Positions 42,178 through 48,693 of a DNA stretch of 48,693 nt are shown one piece after another. This DNA comes from RUG563 sp045590215 (GTDB lineage Bacteria > Bacillota > Clostridia > Christensenellales > Aristaeellaceae), in contig JAZNQO010000014.1 in the NCBI GenBank assembly GCA_045590215.1, positions 1-48,693 on the forward strand. The letters run 5' to 3'. The notes under the pieces were generated by a model, which was not told the DNA's origin, did not search any database, and was given only the letters and a program-made list of their open reading frames with translations. The position numbers were made by a program, and so were the translations under genes. Numbering within the stretch: the first letter of the stretch is position 1; every line of letters begins with the position of its first letter.

Positions 42178-43230
42178 TTATTCAAAAATGATATGGATGG
42201 AGCCGTTGGAGGTATGCACGGAAAGGGGCTTTTCGCCGGGCTGGGAGGCAGGCAGGTTGTTTCTGCCGTTGGTGGTGTGGCTCTCAATCTGCCAGAGGGA
42301 TTGGGGGCCGGGCAGGGTGCCGGTAATGGGGGCATTGGAGGTGTGCAGGGCAAGAGAAGCACCGTTCAGGTTATGAACCTTCATGCCGCCATTGGAAGAG
42401 CGGATGGACAGATGCTTCTGGGAAACGCAGTTGGCAACGGCTACGCCTCCGTTGGTGGTGTGCAGGGAAAGGTCTAAAGGGCAGAAGCAATCCTTGACGG
42501 CCAGACCGCCGTTGGTGGTGCCTGCGTCAAAGAAGGTTTTAGCCTTTGTTTCCGAAAGAGCCAGACCGCCGTTGGTGGTTTTGATATCCAAGGAAATGCA
42601 GTTGACCCGGCTGACGCTCAAGCCGCCGTTGGTGGTGTGCATATCCACGTGCATCAGCATCTGCATATCGGACAGGGAGAGACCACCGTTTTTGGACTGC
42701 ATTTTCAGGTTCACCATCATATCGGCAGGCAATTCCAGCGTTACGCCCTCCCGGCAGCCGGGGCCGGAAAAGAAGGAAAAGAAATTCCGGCTGGAAACGC
42801 TTTTGATTTCCTGAAGGATAAGTGTATCCCCTTCCACCTTGGCTTCGTGGATGTTTTGCGCCCTGGTGAAATAGGTGAGGGTGATTTGGCCGTCTTTGGA
42901 TGGGATAGCTTTGATGCCCATATTGGTGGTTTGCAGGTTAATATGATTGATGCCTTCCGGGGCGCAGCGCAGCACCATCTTCTGCCATTCATTGCTTTGG
43001 GGCGGGGCGAAGGAAGCGGCAGCTTGCGGAGGCTGCTTGAAATCCACGGCCAACTTTTCTGCCATCTGGGCAGGGGCGTCCATGGCGTTTACGGCGGCCT
43101 CTTCTGTGAGCCCTGCTTCCACACGATCGTCAATCATTTCGGTGCAAAAGGCAAGGGCGGCCTCTTTTTCCTGTTCATTTAAGCCGGACAGGGCTTTTTT
43201 CAATTCGTTCAGGTACATTTCTTTATTCAT
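42178..43230 (-). CDS. HAAS-domain / DUF4097 beta-helix protein
   Basis: Protein of 350 residues. The N-terminus is a HAAS/DUF1700 domain (about 1-60: MNKEMYLNELKKALSGLNEQEKEAAL), which couples to PadR regulators. The rest is a DUF4097 right-handed beta-helix with a repeated ladder of (T/S)(T/S)NGG motifs about every 19-21 residues. I see no membrane segment or signal peptide, so it may be cytoplasmic or membrane-peripheral. AAAGGAGG lies 6 bases before ATG 43230. Its start overlaps the padR end by 8 bp, so the two are coupled. Confidence 0.85.
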   Translation of the reverse strand: MNKEMYLNELKKALSGLNEQEKEAALAFCTEMIDDRVEAGLTEEAAVNAMDAPAQMAEKLAVDFKQPPQAAASFAPPQSNEWQKMVLRCAPEGINHINLQTTNMGIKAIPSKDGQITLTYFTRAQNIHEAKVEGDTLILQEIKSVSSRNFFSFFSGPGCREGVTLELPADMMVNLKMQSKNGGLSLSDMQMLMHVDMHTTNGGLSVSRVNCISLDIKTTNGGLALSETKAKTFFDAGTTNGGLAVKDCFCPLDLSLHTTNGGVAVANCVSQKHLSIRSSNGGMKVHNLNGASLALHTSNAPITGTLPGPQSLWQIESHTTNGRNNLPASQPGEKPLSVHTSNGSIHIIFE

Positions 43231-43552
43231 GGAGATCCTCCTTTGTGGTGGCAGATAGGATATAGGCATATACTTTATTGACTTGTTCCCATTCCTTGAG
43301 GAATAGGTGAATTTGCTTTTTTCCTTCGTCTGTAATGGCGTAGTATTTCCGAAGACGGCCGTTATGCTCTCTGGAATATACCGTCAGGTATCCGGCACTT
43401 TCCAGCCGCCGCAATACCGGATACAGCGTGGATTCCGAAATGGGTATCATGGCCGATACTTCCTGAATGAGAAGATAGCCATAGGAATCTCCCTTTAACA
43501 GAAGGGACAGCACACAGGCTTCCATCAGCCCTCGTTTCATTTGCGCATCCAT
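43223..43552 (-). CDS. PadR-family transcriptional repressor
   Basis: Protein of 109 residues. Winged-helix PadR domain with KRGLMEACVLSLLLKGDSYGYLLIQEV, ISESTLYPVLRRLESAGYLTV and RKYYAITDEGKKQI. ATG 43552 is chosen: AAGGAGGAG lies just upstream, and the longer frame would start inside the -35 box. It probably represses its own promoter through the dyad at 43570-43596. The effector is unknown; the HAAS/DUF4097 partner suggests an envelope signal. Confidence 0.9.
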   Translation of the reverse strand: MDAQMKRGLMEACVLSLLLKGDSYGYLLIQEVSAMIPISESTLYPVLRRLESAGYLTVYSREHNGRLRKYYAITDEGKKQIHLFLKEWEQVNKVYAYILSATTKEDLHE

Positions 43553-43569
43553 AAAACTCCTCCTTGCGA

Positions 43570-43603
43570 ATAATATTATACGACGCATAGTATTATATGT
43601 CAA
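43570..43603 (-). promoter_or_regulatory. padR promoter with overlapping operator dyad
   Basis: Minus strand TTGACA (43598-43603), 17-bp spacer, TATAAT (43575-43580): consensus at every position. Across the spacer and -10 lies a 27-bp dyad, ATAATACTATGCG and its near-complement CGTATAATATTAT around one base (11 of 13 positions match), at 43570-43596. Repressor binding there would exclude RNA polymerase. Confidence 0.8.
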
Positions 43604-43641
43604 TGGGGAAATGAAAATATTTCTTTATGAAGCGGCTGTTC

Positions 43642-43670
43642 TTGACAATAGACGCTTTGGGCGGTATGCT
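43642..43670 (+). promoter_or_regulatory. Sigma-A promoter for the C26 amidase operon
   Basis: TTGACA (43642-43647), 17-bp spacer, TATGCT (43665-43670), 20 bp before the ATG at 43690. It is divergent from padR with the two -35 boxes 38 bp apart. Confidence 0.65.
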
Positions 43671-43689
43671 GAAAAAGGAGGATGAAGAT

Positions 43690-44385
43690 ATGCTGAAAAT
43701 CCTGATGACCCCTTATGAAGACAGAGGCAGGTTTTGCCTGCACAGCGATTATATGAACGCCGTGTTGAAATTCGGCGGCCTTTCTTTTGCTATACCGCAA
43801 ACGGAAGATGAAGCAATTTTGCGGCAATATGTAAAGGAGGCGGACGGCCTGCTGCTGTCCGGCGGCGGCGACGTGGATCCCTCTTTTTACGGAGAGGAAA
43901 GGGCGGCTCTTTGCGGCGAAAGCAATACCATCCGGGATAAGATGGAGCTTTCCCTTTGCCGGATGGCGATGGAAGAAGGGCTGCCGGTGCTGGGCATTTG
44001 CCGGGGCTTGCAGGTGATGAACTGCGCCTTGCAAGGCACGCTGCATCAGCATATACAGGACGATGCTTTCAGCCATGACCGCATGGATTTGCCCGGCGAT
44101 GCGGTACATACGGTTTCCGTTGAGAAGGAGAGCTGGCTCTATCGGGTGCTTGGCAAAACGGAAACCGGGGTGAACAGCCGCCATCATCAGGGCATTCAAA
44201 GGCTGGGTGAAGGCCTGAAAGCCACGGCCTATGCCCCGGATGGGCTCATTGAGGGCATTGAACTAAACGGGCATCCATTTTTTGTGGGGGTGCAATGGCA
44301 CCCGGAAACCATGCTGCGAAACGGCTATCAGGATGCCGGAAAAATATTTGCCGCTTTTATGGCGGCGGTAAAGGGGAACGCATGA
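43690..44385 (+). CDS. Class I glutamine amidotransferase-like hydrolase (peptidase C26)
   Basis: Protein of 231 residues resembling gamma-glutamyl-GABA hydrolase PuuD and related C26 enzymes. The GDVDPSFYGEE motif, the nucleophile Cys104 in LGICRGLQVMN, and the His-Glu pair in GVQWHPE are all present. It probably cleaves gamma-glutamyl bonds in the cytoplasm. ATG 43690 has AAGGAGG 8 bases upstream; the ATG at 43627 lies before the promoter. Its stop overlaps the next start by 4 bp. Confidence 0.88.
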   Translation: MLKILMTPYEDRGRFCLHSDYMNAVLKFGGLSFAIPQTEDEAILRQYVKEADGLLLSGGGDVDPSFYGEERAALCGESNTIRDKMELSLCRMAMEEGLPVLGICRGLQVMNCALQGTLHQHIQDDAFSHDRMDLPGDAVHTVSVEKESWLYRVLGKTETGVNSRHHQGIQRLGEGLKATAYAPDGLIEGIELNGHPFFVGVQWHPETMLRNGYQDAGKIFAAFMAAVKGNA

Positions 44386-45083
44386 TAAAAATCGCATTGG
44401 TTGCGGATATGCACGGCAATTGGCCGGCAACAAAGGTGCTGGCAGAGGATTTGAAAAAAAGAGGCATTGAAACCATCTATTGTCTGGGGGATATGATCGG
44501 CAAAGGGCCGTCTTCCAAAGAAACGATGCAATGGTGCCTTGAACACTGCCAGCTGATTTTGCAGGGCAATTGGGAAGAGGGCATTGGCCTGAAGCTATAT
44601 CCCAAGGATGAGTTTTATTATGAGCAGCTGGGGGAAGAATACATGGCTATGCTGTCCAAACTTCCCATGGAGCACAGCTTCACCCTGTCTGGCCGGCGCA
44701 TCCGGCTGATTCACGGCCGGCCGTTTCTGAAGGAATGTGTGGGCGTGCACCGGGAGGAAAGCCATTTTCAGCCGCTGATGGAAAACCATGATGTGCTGGT
44801 TTATGCCGATGCCCATAAAATCGGCATGCGGCTGATGACCGGCGGCAAGATGGTGATTAACTGCGGCAGCGTTGGCAACGGGCTGAACCTGAACCGGGTG
44901 CAGTACACCATCTTGCAGGGGGACGAACATGACCCCAACGCACCCTTTGACGTGACGCTCATTACCATCCCCTATGACAACGAGCAGGCAGCCCGTGATG
45001 CACTGGAAGCGGAAAAGCAGGGGCTGGTGAAAGGCGATTTATTTGCCCAGGAAGTGATGACCGGGGTATACGCCCGGCATTAA
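44382..45083 (+). CDS. Calcineurin-like metallophosphoesterase (YfcE-like)
   Basis: Protein of 233 residues. Metal motifs VADMHGN (D-x-H), GDMIGKGP (GD), GNWEE (GN-x-E) and IHGRP (H) are present; the usual GHTH near the C-terminal end is altered to ADAHK. Enzymes of this group cleave phosphodiesters or phosphomonoesters. The alteration may change metal binding. Start ATG 44382 overlaps the previous stop (ATGA). It is 14 bp before the YycJ-like gene. Confidence 0.83.
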   Translation: MIKIALVADMHGNWPATKVLAEDLKKRGIETIYCLGDMIGKGPSSKETMQWCLEHCQLILQGNWEEGIGLKLYPKDEFYYEQLGEEYMAMLSKLPMEHSFTLSGRRIRLIHGRPFLKECVGVHREESHFQPLMENHDVLVYADAHKIGMRLMTGGKMVINCGSVGNGLNLNRVQYTILQGDEHDPNAPFDVTLITIPYDNEQAARDALEAEKQGLVKGDLFAQEVMTGVYARH

Positions 45084-45097
45084 GAAGAGGAACACAC

Positions 45098-45898
45098 ATG
45101 AAGCTTACCTTTTGCCCCTTATTCAGCGGCTCCAGCGGCAATGCCATTTTTGTCAGTGCCGGAGACACCCGGATTCTCATTGATGCCGGGATGCCGGGAA
45201 AGGCCATTGAAAACGCCCTGCGCTCCATTAACGTGCTGCCGGAAACGCTGACCGCCATTGCCGTTACCCATGAGCATTCTGACCATACCAAGGGCGTTGG
45301 CATCATAAGCCGCAAATATCATATTCCCATCTATGCCAACGAGCGCACTTTTGAAGCCATGGCCAAAACCGTGGGGGAAATCCCCAAATGGGACAGGCGG
45401 TATTTTGAAACCGGGGAAGATTTTTACATCAACGATTTAGCACTGCTTCCCTTTCCCATTCCCCATGATGCGGCGGAGCCGGTGGGCTATCGCATTTTTT
45501 CCGGCGGCGGCAGCGTGGCGGTGGCGACAGACATCGGCCACATGACCAAGAACATCCTCAAAACCCTTTCAGGCACGCAGGTGATGGTACTGGAAAGCAA
45601 TTATGACCCTACCCTGCTCATGCAGAACGAGCATTATTCCGCCTTCCTCAAGCAGCGCATCCGGGGCACCCACGGCCATCTTTCCAATGAGGAAAGTGCA
45701 AACAGCCTGCTTGCGCTCTATGAAACCGGGGTGCGCCATGTGCTGCTGGGGCATTTGAGCGCAGAAAACAACACCCCGGAGCTGGCTCTTTCCACAGCAG
45801 TAGAAAGACTCAGCGAAAAGGGCATTGCGGTGAACGAGGATATCACGCTGGATATCGCATGGCGGGACAGGGTGAGCCGGATGTTTATATTGGGATAA
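45098..45898 (+). CDS. YycJ/WalJ-like MBL-fold exonuclease
   Basis: Protein of 266 residues with the N-terminal LFSGSSGNAIFVSAGDTRILIDAG signature of YycJ (WalJ), metal motif THEHSDH, VATDIGHM and LLGHLSAENNTP. In Bacillus this protein is a 5'-to-3' DNA exonuclease encoded in the walRK operon and linked to mismatch repair. No walRK genes are near here. AGAGGAA precedes the ATG, and a terminator follows 13 bases after the stop. Confidence 0.88.
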   Translation: MKLTFCPLFSGSSGNAIFVSAGDTRILIDAGMPGKAIENALRSINVLPETLTAIAVTHEHSDHTKGVGIISRKYHIPIYANERTFEAMAKTVGEIPKWDRRYFETGEDFYINDLALLPFPIPHDAAEPVGYRIFSGGGSVAVATDIGHMTKNILKTLSGTQVMVLESNYDPTLLMQNEHYSAFLKQRIRGTHGHLSNEESANSLLALYETGVRHVLLGHLSAENNTPELALSTAVERLSEKGIAVNEDITLDIAWRDRVSRMFILG

Positions 45899-45910
45899 CA
45901 GAAAAATTTG

Positions 45911-45945
45911 ACGGCTTCGGAAAGCTTTTCCGCAGCCGTTTTTTT
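45911..45945 (+). terminator. Terminator after the YycJ-like gene
   Basis: Outer stem ACGGCT/AGCCGT, inner stem CGGAA/TTCCG, then seven T. Confidence 0.8.
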
Positions 45946-45949
45946 CAAT

Positions 45950-45978
45950 GTATGCCAGCGCAAATAATGCGCATCCTA
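45950..45978 (+). promoter_or_regulatory. Sigma-G-like (forespore) promoter for the DUF1540 gene
   Basis: GTATG (45950-45954) fits the sigma-G -35 GHATR, then 17 bp, then CATCCTA (45972-45978), six of seven matches to the sigma-G -10 CATWHTA. No sigma-A promoter is as good here. A hairpin CGGGCA-AAA-TGCCCG follows in the leader. Confidence 0.5.
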
Positions 45979-46019
45979 TGAGTACGGGCAAAATGCCCGG
46001 CGAAAGGAGAGAAATAACC

Positions 46020-46190
46020 ATGCCTGACAAACAGCATCAGTGTATCCATTGCTCCGTGAAGTCCTGCCGCCATCTCAAGCAGGATCAGGGTCTGTGCGGT
46101 CTGGAAAGCGTGCAGATTGCCCCTACGCCCATGGCCTATTCCGGCGATCCTGCGGATGAAAGCATGTGCCAGAGCTATCATTGCAAATGA
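46020..46190 (+). CDS. DUF1540 cysteine-rich small protein
   Basis: Protein of 56 residues. Cysteines at 8, 11, 16, 26, 50 and 55 and the CxHCSVKSC spacing match DUF1540, a probable small metal-binding fold common in spore-formers. ATG 46020 has AAAGGAG 10 bases upstream; upstream ATGs in frame are inside the promoter. It overlaps the next 60-residue gene by 4 bp. The sigma-G-like promoter suggests forespore expression, which is an inference. Confidence 0.78.
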   Translation: MPDKQHQCIHCSVKSCRHLKQDQGLCGLESVQIAPTPMAYSGDPADESMCQSYHCK

Positions 46191-46369
46191 GCAAAAAGCC
46201 GCTGCGTCATACCGGCGAAAAGGACACCTTCTTCGATGTGGAAGAAGTAGCCAGCGGCACTGAATGTACCGGGCTGATGCCCACCATGGTGTATACGGAG
46301 GATGAGGCGGAAAACCTTTCGCAGCTGGAAGGGATTCATCCGATCAAGCCGCAAGGGAAGAAGAAATGA
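46187..46369 (+). CDS. Small acidic protein with a TECTGLMP motif
   Basis: A 60-residue frame whose ATG overlaps the DUF1540 stop (ATGA), so translation is coupled. N-terminus basic, then acidic (EKDTFFDVEEV), then SGTECTGLMPTMVYTEDEAE and a basic end. One cysteine, no membrane segment. Function unknown; a partner of the DUF1540 protein in spores is the most economical guess. Confidence 0.65.
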   Translation: MSKKPLRHTGEKDTFFDVEEVASGTECTGLMPTMVYTEDEAENLSQLEGIHPIKPQGKKK

Positions 46370-46377
46370 TGCTTTTT

Positions 46378-46592
46378 GGGGCTTCTACAGCCCCAAACCC
46401 CATACCAGAAGGTCGTGCCCTCTGGACACCCGGTTGGCGAACAAGGTGCGGAGGGTTTTCGAGCAATCTGCGCCTGTAACTTGAGGGACGGTTTATCTGT
46501 GCTTTTCCGGGCGCAATGAAAAAAGCAGCACGAGGAGAATGAATTTTCCATCGTGCTGTCTTTTTTATTTTCTTCGGATGCAAAGCGTCCGA
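46378..46592 (+). repeat. R2 repeat copy B, downstream of the DUF1540 pair
   Basis: Second copy of the element at 21922-22137, starting 9 bases after a stop codon. It shares GGGGCT-TCTAC-AGCCCC, CCAGA..TCTGG, GTTGGCGAACA, GCGCCTGTAACTTGA, the terminator hairpin, and a final CGGATGC-AAA-GCGTCCG. Together with the R1 copy after it, it fills the 434-bp gap; a 48-bp link (46593-46640) holds nothing recognisable. Confidence 0.85.
46525..46566 (+). terminator. Terminator within R2 copy B
   Basis: Outer stem CAGCACGA/TCGTGCTG (46526-46533 with 46551-46558), inner stem GGAGAA/TTTTCC with one G-U, then TC and six T. Confidence 0.8.
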
Positions 46593-46640
46593 ATGGTATA
46601 GCATCAGCGGCACATTGTTTGTCTAGAAAATTTACTGTTT

Positions 46641-46800
46641 CCGCTACCGGCCCTCCAGTGGAGGGAGCGGCTGAAAGCCGCAGGAAGCCGAATGAATCAA
46701 CCGAAACAAGCATTGCCAGCGGCAGCGACCACGGCGTAGATTGAGGCTGCGGAATATAATCCCCTTGCGGGGTACGGGGCAGAGCCCCGGAAAGCCCCCT
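46641..46800 (+). repeat. R1 repeat, single copy with 3' module
   Basis: Core at 46641-46752: hairpins CCCTCC-AGT-GGAGGG and GCGGCT-GAA-AGCCGC are intact, with a changed loop base. Its left edge reads CCGCTACCGG joined directly to CCCTCC, lacking the GCGACC edge found in other copies. It is followed by the 3' module with CTTGCGGGGTACGGGG and a CGGGGC-AGA-GCCCCG hairpin. Confidence 0.85.
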
Positions 46801-46803
46801 TTT

Positions 46804-47475
46804 TCACGCCAGAGGATTCTGTGGCAGCATATCGCTTTCCGGCAGGCTATCCGCCAGGGGCATTTCTTCCTTGATGCAGGAGAGACGGCTGATGGAAACC
46901 TCATAAGCGATGCGGTTGATGATGGTGCCGTCGGGCTGCTGTTTCTGATATTCCCGGCTTTGGAAGCGACCCTGAATTTTCAGCTTATCCCCCACCTGCA
47001 GCGAGGCGGCATACCGGGCGGTGCGCCCCCATGCGATGCAGGGAATATAATCGCTTTTGCCAAAGGAGCGGTTCACCGCCAGCATCAGATCTGCAATTTC
47101 CCGGCCAAAGGGCGTTGTGCGGAAGGACGGCGGCTTGCAGATAGCCCCGGTTAATTGCACGATGTTTGGGTTTTCGTTATCGTCCGGCGCATCCAATTGC
47201 TGGGCAAAAGCTGTCAGCAGCAGCCTGCCGGAGCCGCCGATCACCTTATTATAGGAGCGCAATTGCCCCGTGATATTGATGCGGATGCCGGGGGCCACTT
47301 CGCCGTTCATCAGCCGTTCGCTGACGGTGACGGGCAGAAGATCCGCCGCCCCGGAAAGGCGGGGAACTTTCAATTCCATCCGGTAAAATTGCTCGCCGAA
47401 TACTTCGTGGTCTACCACGGGTGTATCTTCAATCACGCCGCAAAGGCGCAGCAGGTTATTTTCGGTTTCCATCAT
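46804..47475 (-). CDS. Single-stranded DNA-binding protein with two OB folds
   Basis: Protein of 223 residues. The second OB fold (about 108-200) is a clear SSB domain: NIVQLTGAICKPPSFRTTPFG, MLAVNRS, DYIPCIAWGRTARYAASLQVGDKLKIQGRFQSREYQ. The first (about 5-100: LCGVIEDTPV, FYRMELKVPRLSG, GIRINITGQLRSYNK) is a more divergent copy. There is no acidic SSB tail ending in DDDIPF-like residues, so it is unlikely to be the housekeeping SSB. It starts 2 bp after pdaB, an odd pairing. GGAGGT is 9-12 bases before the start. Confidence 0.8.
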   Translation of the reverse strand: MMETENNLLRLCGVIEDTPVVDHEVFGEQFYRMELKVPRLSGAADLLPVTVSERLMNGEVAPGIRINITGQLRSYNKVIGGSGRLLLTAFAQQLDAPDDNENPNIVQLTGAICKPPSFRTTPFGREIADLMLAVNRSFGKSDYIPCIAWGRTARYAASLQVGDKLKIQGRFQSREYQKQQPDGTIINRIAYEVSISRLSCIKEEMPLADSLPESDMLPQNPLA

Positions 47476-47477
47476 GA

Positions 47478-48287
47478 TTATTCTACCTCCGGTACAGTTG
47501 TGGGGGCGGCTTTTTGCCGGCCTTGTGTGTCGATGGTGGTTTCGCCGGGGAGGATGAGTTCCGATATGGGTACGATTTCAAAGCCCTGATTCTGCAAATT
47601 TTTCAGCACTGTGGGCAGTGCCTGCAAAATATATTTGGAATCGTTATGGAAAAGCAGAATATCGCCGCTTTTCACATTTTTCGTGGCCTTTTGTACAAGG
47701 TCATCCACGCCCCTATTTTTCCAGTCCAGCGAATCCACGCTCCATTGGATCACTTCATATCCATTGGCTCTGGCTGTTTGCACCACTAAATTGTTATAAT
47801 CGCCGTAAGGGGGGCGAAACAGTGTTGACCGCTTGCCGATCAGGCTTTCCAGCCTGTCATCCATGGCGGAAAGTTCATGGGTGATTTGATTGGCGTTCAG
47901 CTTGGTCATATGGGGATGGGAGGTGGAATGATTGCCGATTTCGTGGCCTCTTTCGTTAATTTCCCTGACCAATTCCGGAAATCTTTCCGACCAGATATCC
48001 ACCAGAAAGAAAGTGGTTTTCACCCCGTATGCATCCAGGATGTTCAGAATTTCCTTTGTCTGGTCTCCGCCCCATGCGGCATCAAAGCTGATGGATATTT
48101 TCCCGTCGTTTCTGTCTACGCAGTAAATGGGCAACTCTCTTTTTCCGGCGGCCACCCGAATACTGTCGCTTCCTGAAGCATAGAAAAGGGACAGGGATAG
48201 CAGCAGGATCAAGGCTCCCCATGCGCTCCAGTTTCCTTTTTTGGGTTTTTCAGCGTGCGGTTTTGTGGTTTCAACCTGTTTGAGCAT
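47478..48287 (-). CDS. pdaB: PdaB-like polysaccharide deacetylase
   Basis: Protein of 269 residues: an N-terminal membrane anchor (about 20-40) and a NodB-type deacetylase domain outside. Motifs: ISFDAAWGGDQT (PdaB form, with Ala for the second Asp), GNHSTSHPHM with the metal His pair, RPPYG and LLFHND. PdaB maintains the spore cortex after engulfment in Bacillus. GGAGG lies 9 bases before the ATG. A sigma-E-like promoter lies at 48371-48397. It is followed within 2 bp by the SSB-like gene. Confidence 0.88.
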   Translation of the reverse strand: MLKQVETTKPHAEKPKKGNWSAWGALILLLSLSLFYASGSDSIRVAAGKRELPIYCVDRNDGKISISFDAAWGGDQTKEILNILDAYGVKTTFFLVDIWSERFPELVREINERGHEIGNHSTSHPHMTKLNANQITHELSAMDDRLESLIGKRSTLFRPPYGDYNNLVVQTARANGYEVIQWSVDSLDWKNRGVDDLVQKATKNVKSGDILLFHNDSKYILQALPTVLKNLQNQGFEIVPISELILPGETTIDTQGRQKAAPTTVPEVE

Positions 48288-48370
48288 GTATTTTGCCCTC
48301 CTTCTGCTTCACTCTATGCAGCAGAAAAGGGAAATAGAAGCGGTGCCGGGTATCACTTTCCGCAGTCTAT

Positions 48371-48397
48371 AATATATGAAAAGTATGGCTAAATTAT
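48371..48397 (-). promoter_or_regulatory. Sigma-E-like (mother-cell) promoter for pdaB
   Basis: Minus strand ATA (48395-48397), 16 bp, CATATATT (48371-48378), against the Bacillus sigma-E consensus ATA-N16-CATACANT, with seven of eight -10 positions fitting. The rest of 48288-48518 shows no gene. Confidence 0.5.
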
Positions 48398-48518
48398 GAT
48401 AAAAAAGAAAACAAAAACGTTCGGCAAAATACGACAACAGACTGATAAACCTGAATTTGCTGTGCTAACGCAGGGAATCATGCGGGGCTCCACCACCCCT
48501 TCCAAAAGCGGGGTTTTT

Positions 48519-48693
48519 GTGGGGTTTCACCCCACGCCCCACAAGGGATTTCATTCCGCAACCTCAATCTACGCCTTGGTCGCTGCCGCTCCCAATGCTT
48601 GTTTCGGTTGATTCATTCGGCTTCCTGCGGCTTTCAGCCGCTCCCTCCACTGGAGGGCCGGTCGCCTCATTCACCCTTGACCCGGTAGCGGAT
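48519..48693 (-). repeat. R1 repeat, minus-strand copy running off the window
   Basis: Reading on the minus strand: 5' flank CCGCTACCGGGTCAAGGG (48669-48693), core (48558-48668) with both hairpins intact, then GGAATGAAATCCCTTGTGGGG (48537-48557) and hairpin GTGGGG-TGAAA-CCCCAC (48519-48535). This is the fullest copy in the window and defines the modular order 5' flank, core, 3' module. Confidence 0.88.

Noticed and set aside
46553..46744. Frame of 63 codons running through the R1 copy, and similar short frames in the other copies
   Set aside because: It joins a terminator region to the repeat, has no ribosome site, and each R1 unit closes the frame with a stop. The reverse-strand frames start within the repeat too. 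Better explained as a spurious frame in a non-coding repeat.
1..48693. tRNA, rRNA, prophage or insertion-sequence genes
   Set aside because: No cloverleaf, rRNA signature, transposase, integrase or phage structural gene was recognised on either strand.

Overview
The window looks like a chromosomal contig from a spore-forming member of the Clostridia (Bacillota). Evidence: a GerA/GerB/GerC germinant-receptor operon, a PdaB-type deacetylase with a sigma-E-like promoter, a DUF1540 gene with a sigma-G-like promoter, LL-diaminopimelate aminotransferase with DapF, a T-box leader before metG, a yybP-ykoY manganese riboswitch before mntP, FloA/NfeD, and several secreted SH3, MucBP-like and BspA-like proteins of the kind common in gut or rumen Clostridia. 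Genus cannot be read from the sequence. I saw no rRNA or tRNA gene, CRISPR array, transposase or phage gene.

Layout. 1-435: array of a 117-bp repeat (called R1 here). 436-5629, minus strand: secreted SH3 protein, then an argS-dapF-dapL run. 5857-7593, plus: secreted BspA-like leucine-rich-repeat protein. 7827-16215, minus: tandem-GNAT protein, a GMP-synthase-like protein whose glutaminase half has lost its catalytic Cys and His, a secreted SH3 amidase, and a 1578-residue surface protein. 16410-19450, plus: NUDIX hydrolase, GNAT, TSCPD protein, two tiny membrane proteins, yajC, and mntP behind a Mn riboswitch. 19466-23606, plus: T-box leader and metG, then repeat R2, then a SpoVB/MurJ-like flippase. 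23622-33309, minus: ACT protein, methyltransferase, LytTR regulator, CH-repeat protein, floA, nfeD, two family-4 uracil-DNA glycosylases, two small membrane proteins, trmL, and the hexuronate genes uxaA and uxaB. From uxaB down to the LytTR regulator this could be one eleven-gene transcript. 33450-35542, plus: DUF1934 protein, unknown, MBL hydrolase, GNAT. 35614-36915, minus: a membrane protein and tcdA. 37050-40785, plus: gerA-gerB-gerC. 41071-43552, minus: alpha/beta hydrolase and a PadR-HAAS/DUF4097 module. 43690-46369, plus: C26 amidase, phosphoesterase, YycJ-like MBL protein, then the DUF1540 pair. 46804-48287, minus: pdaB and a double-OB SSB.

Themes. Many genes serve the cell surface and the spore. 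Regulation is unusually readable: several TTGACA/TTTACA-17-bp-TATAAT promoters, two leader RNAs with terminators, a PadR dyad lying across its own promoter, and two candidate sporulation promoters.

Most novel material. R1 is a modular, structured, non-coding repeat, present as a three-unit array, as single copies in both orientations, and as a fused 'empty' junction inside the window. R2 is a second repeat that sits directly after two stop codons and carries an intrinsic terminator whose outer stem has diverged while staying paired. The degenerate GuaA paralogue, the cysteine-poor UDG next to a normal Fe-S one, the FloA-linked CH-repeat protein and the Thr/Gln-rich cytoplasmic tail of the giant surface protein are the best protein leads. 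All functions are inferred from motifs read by eye; no database search was run.
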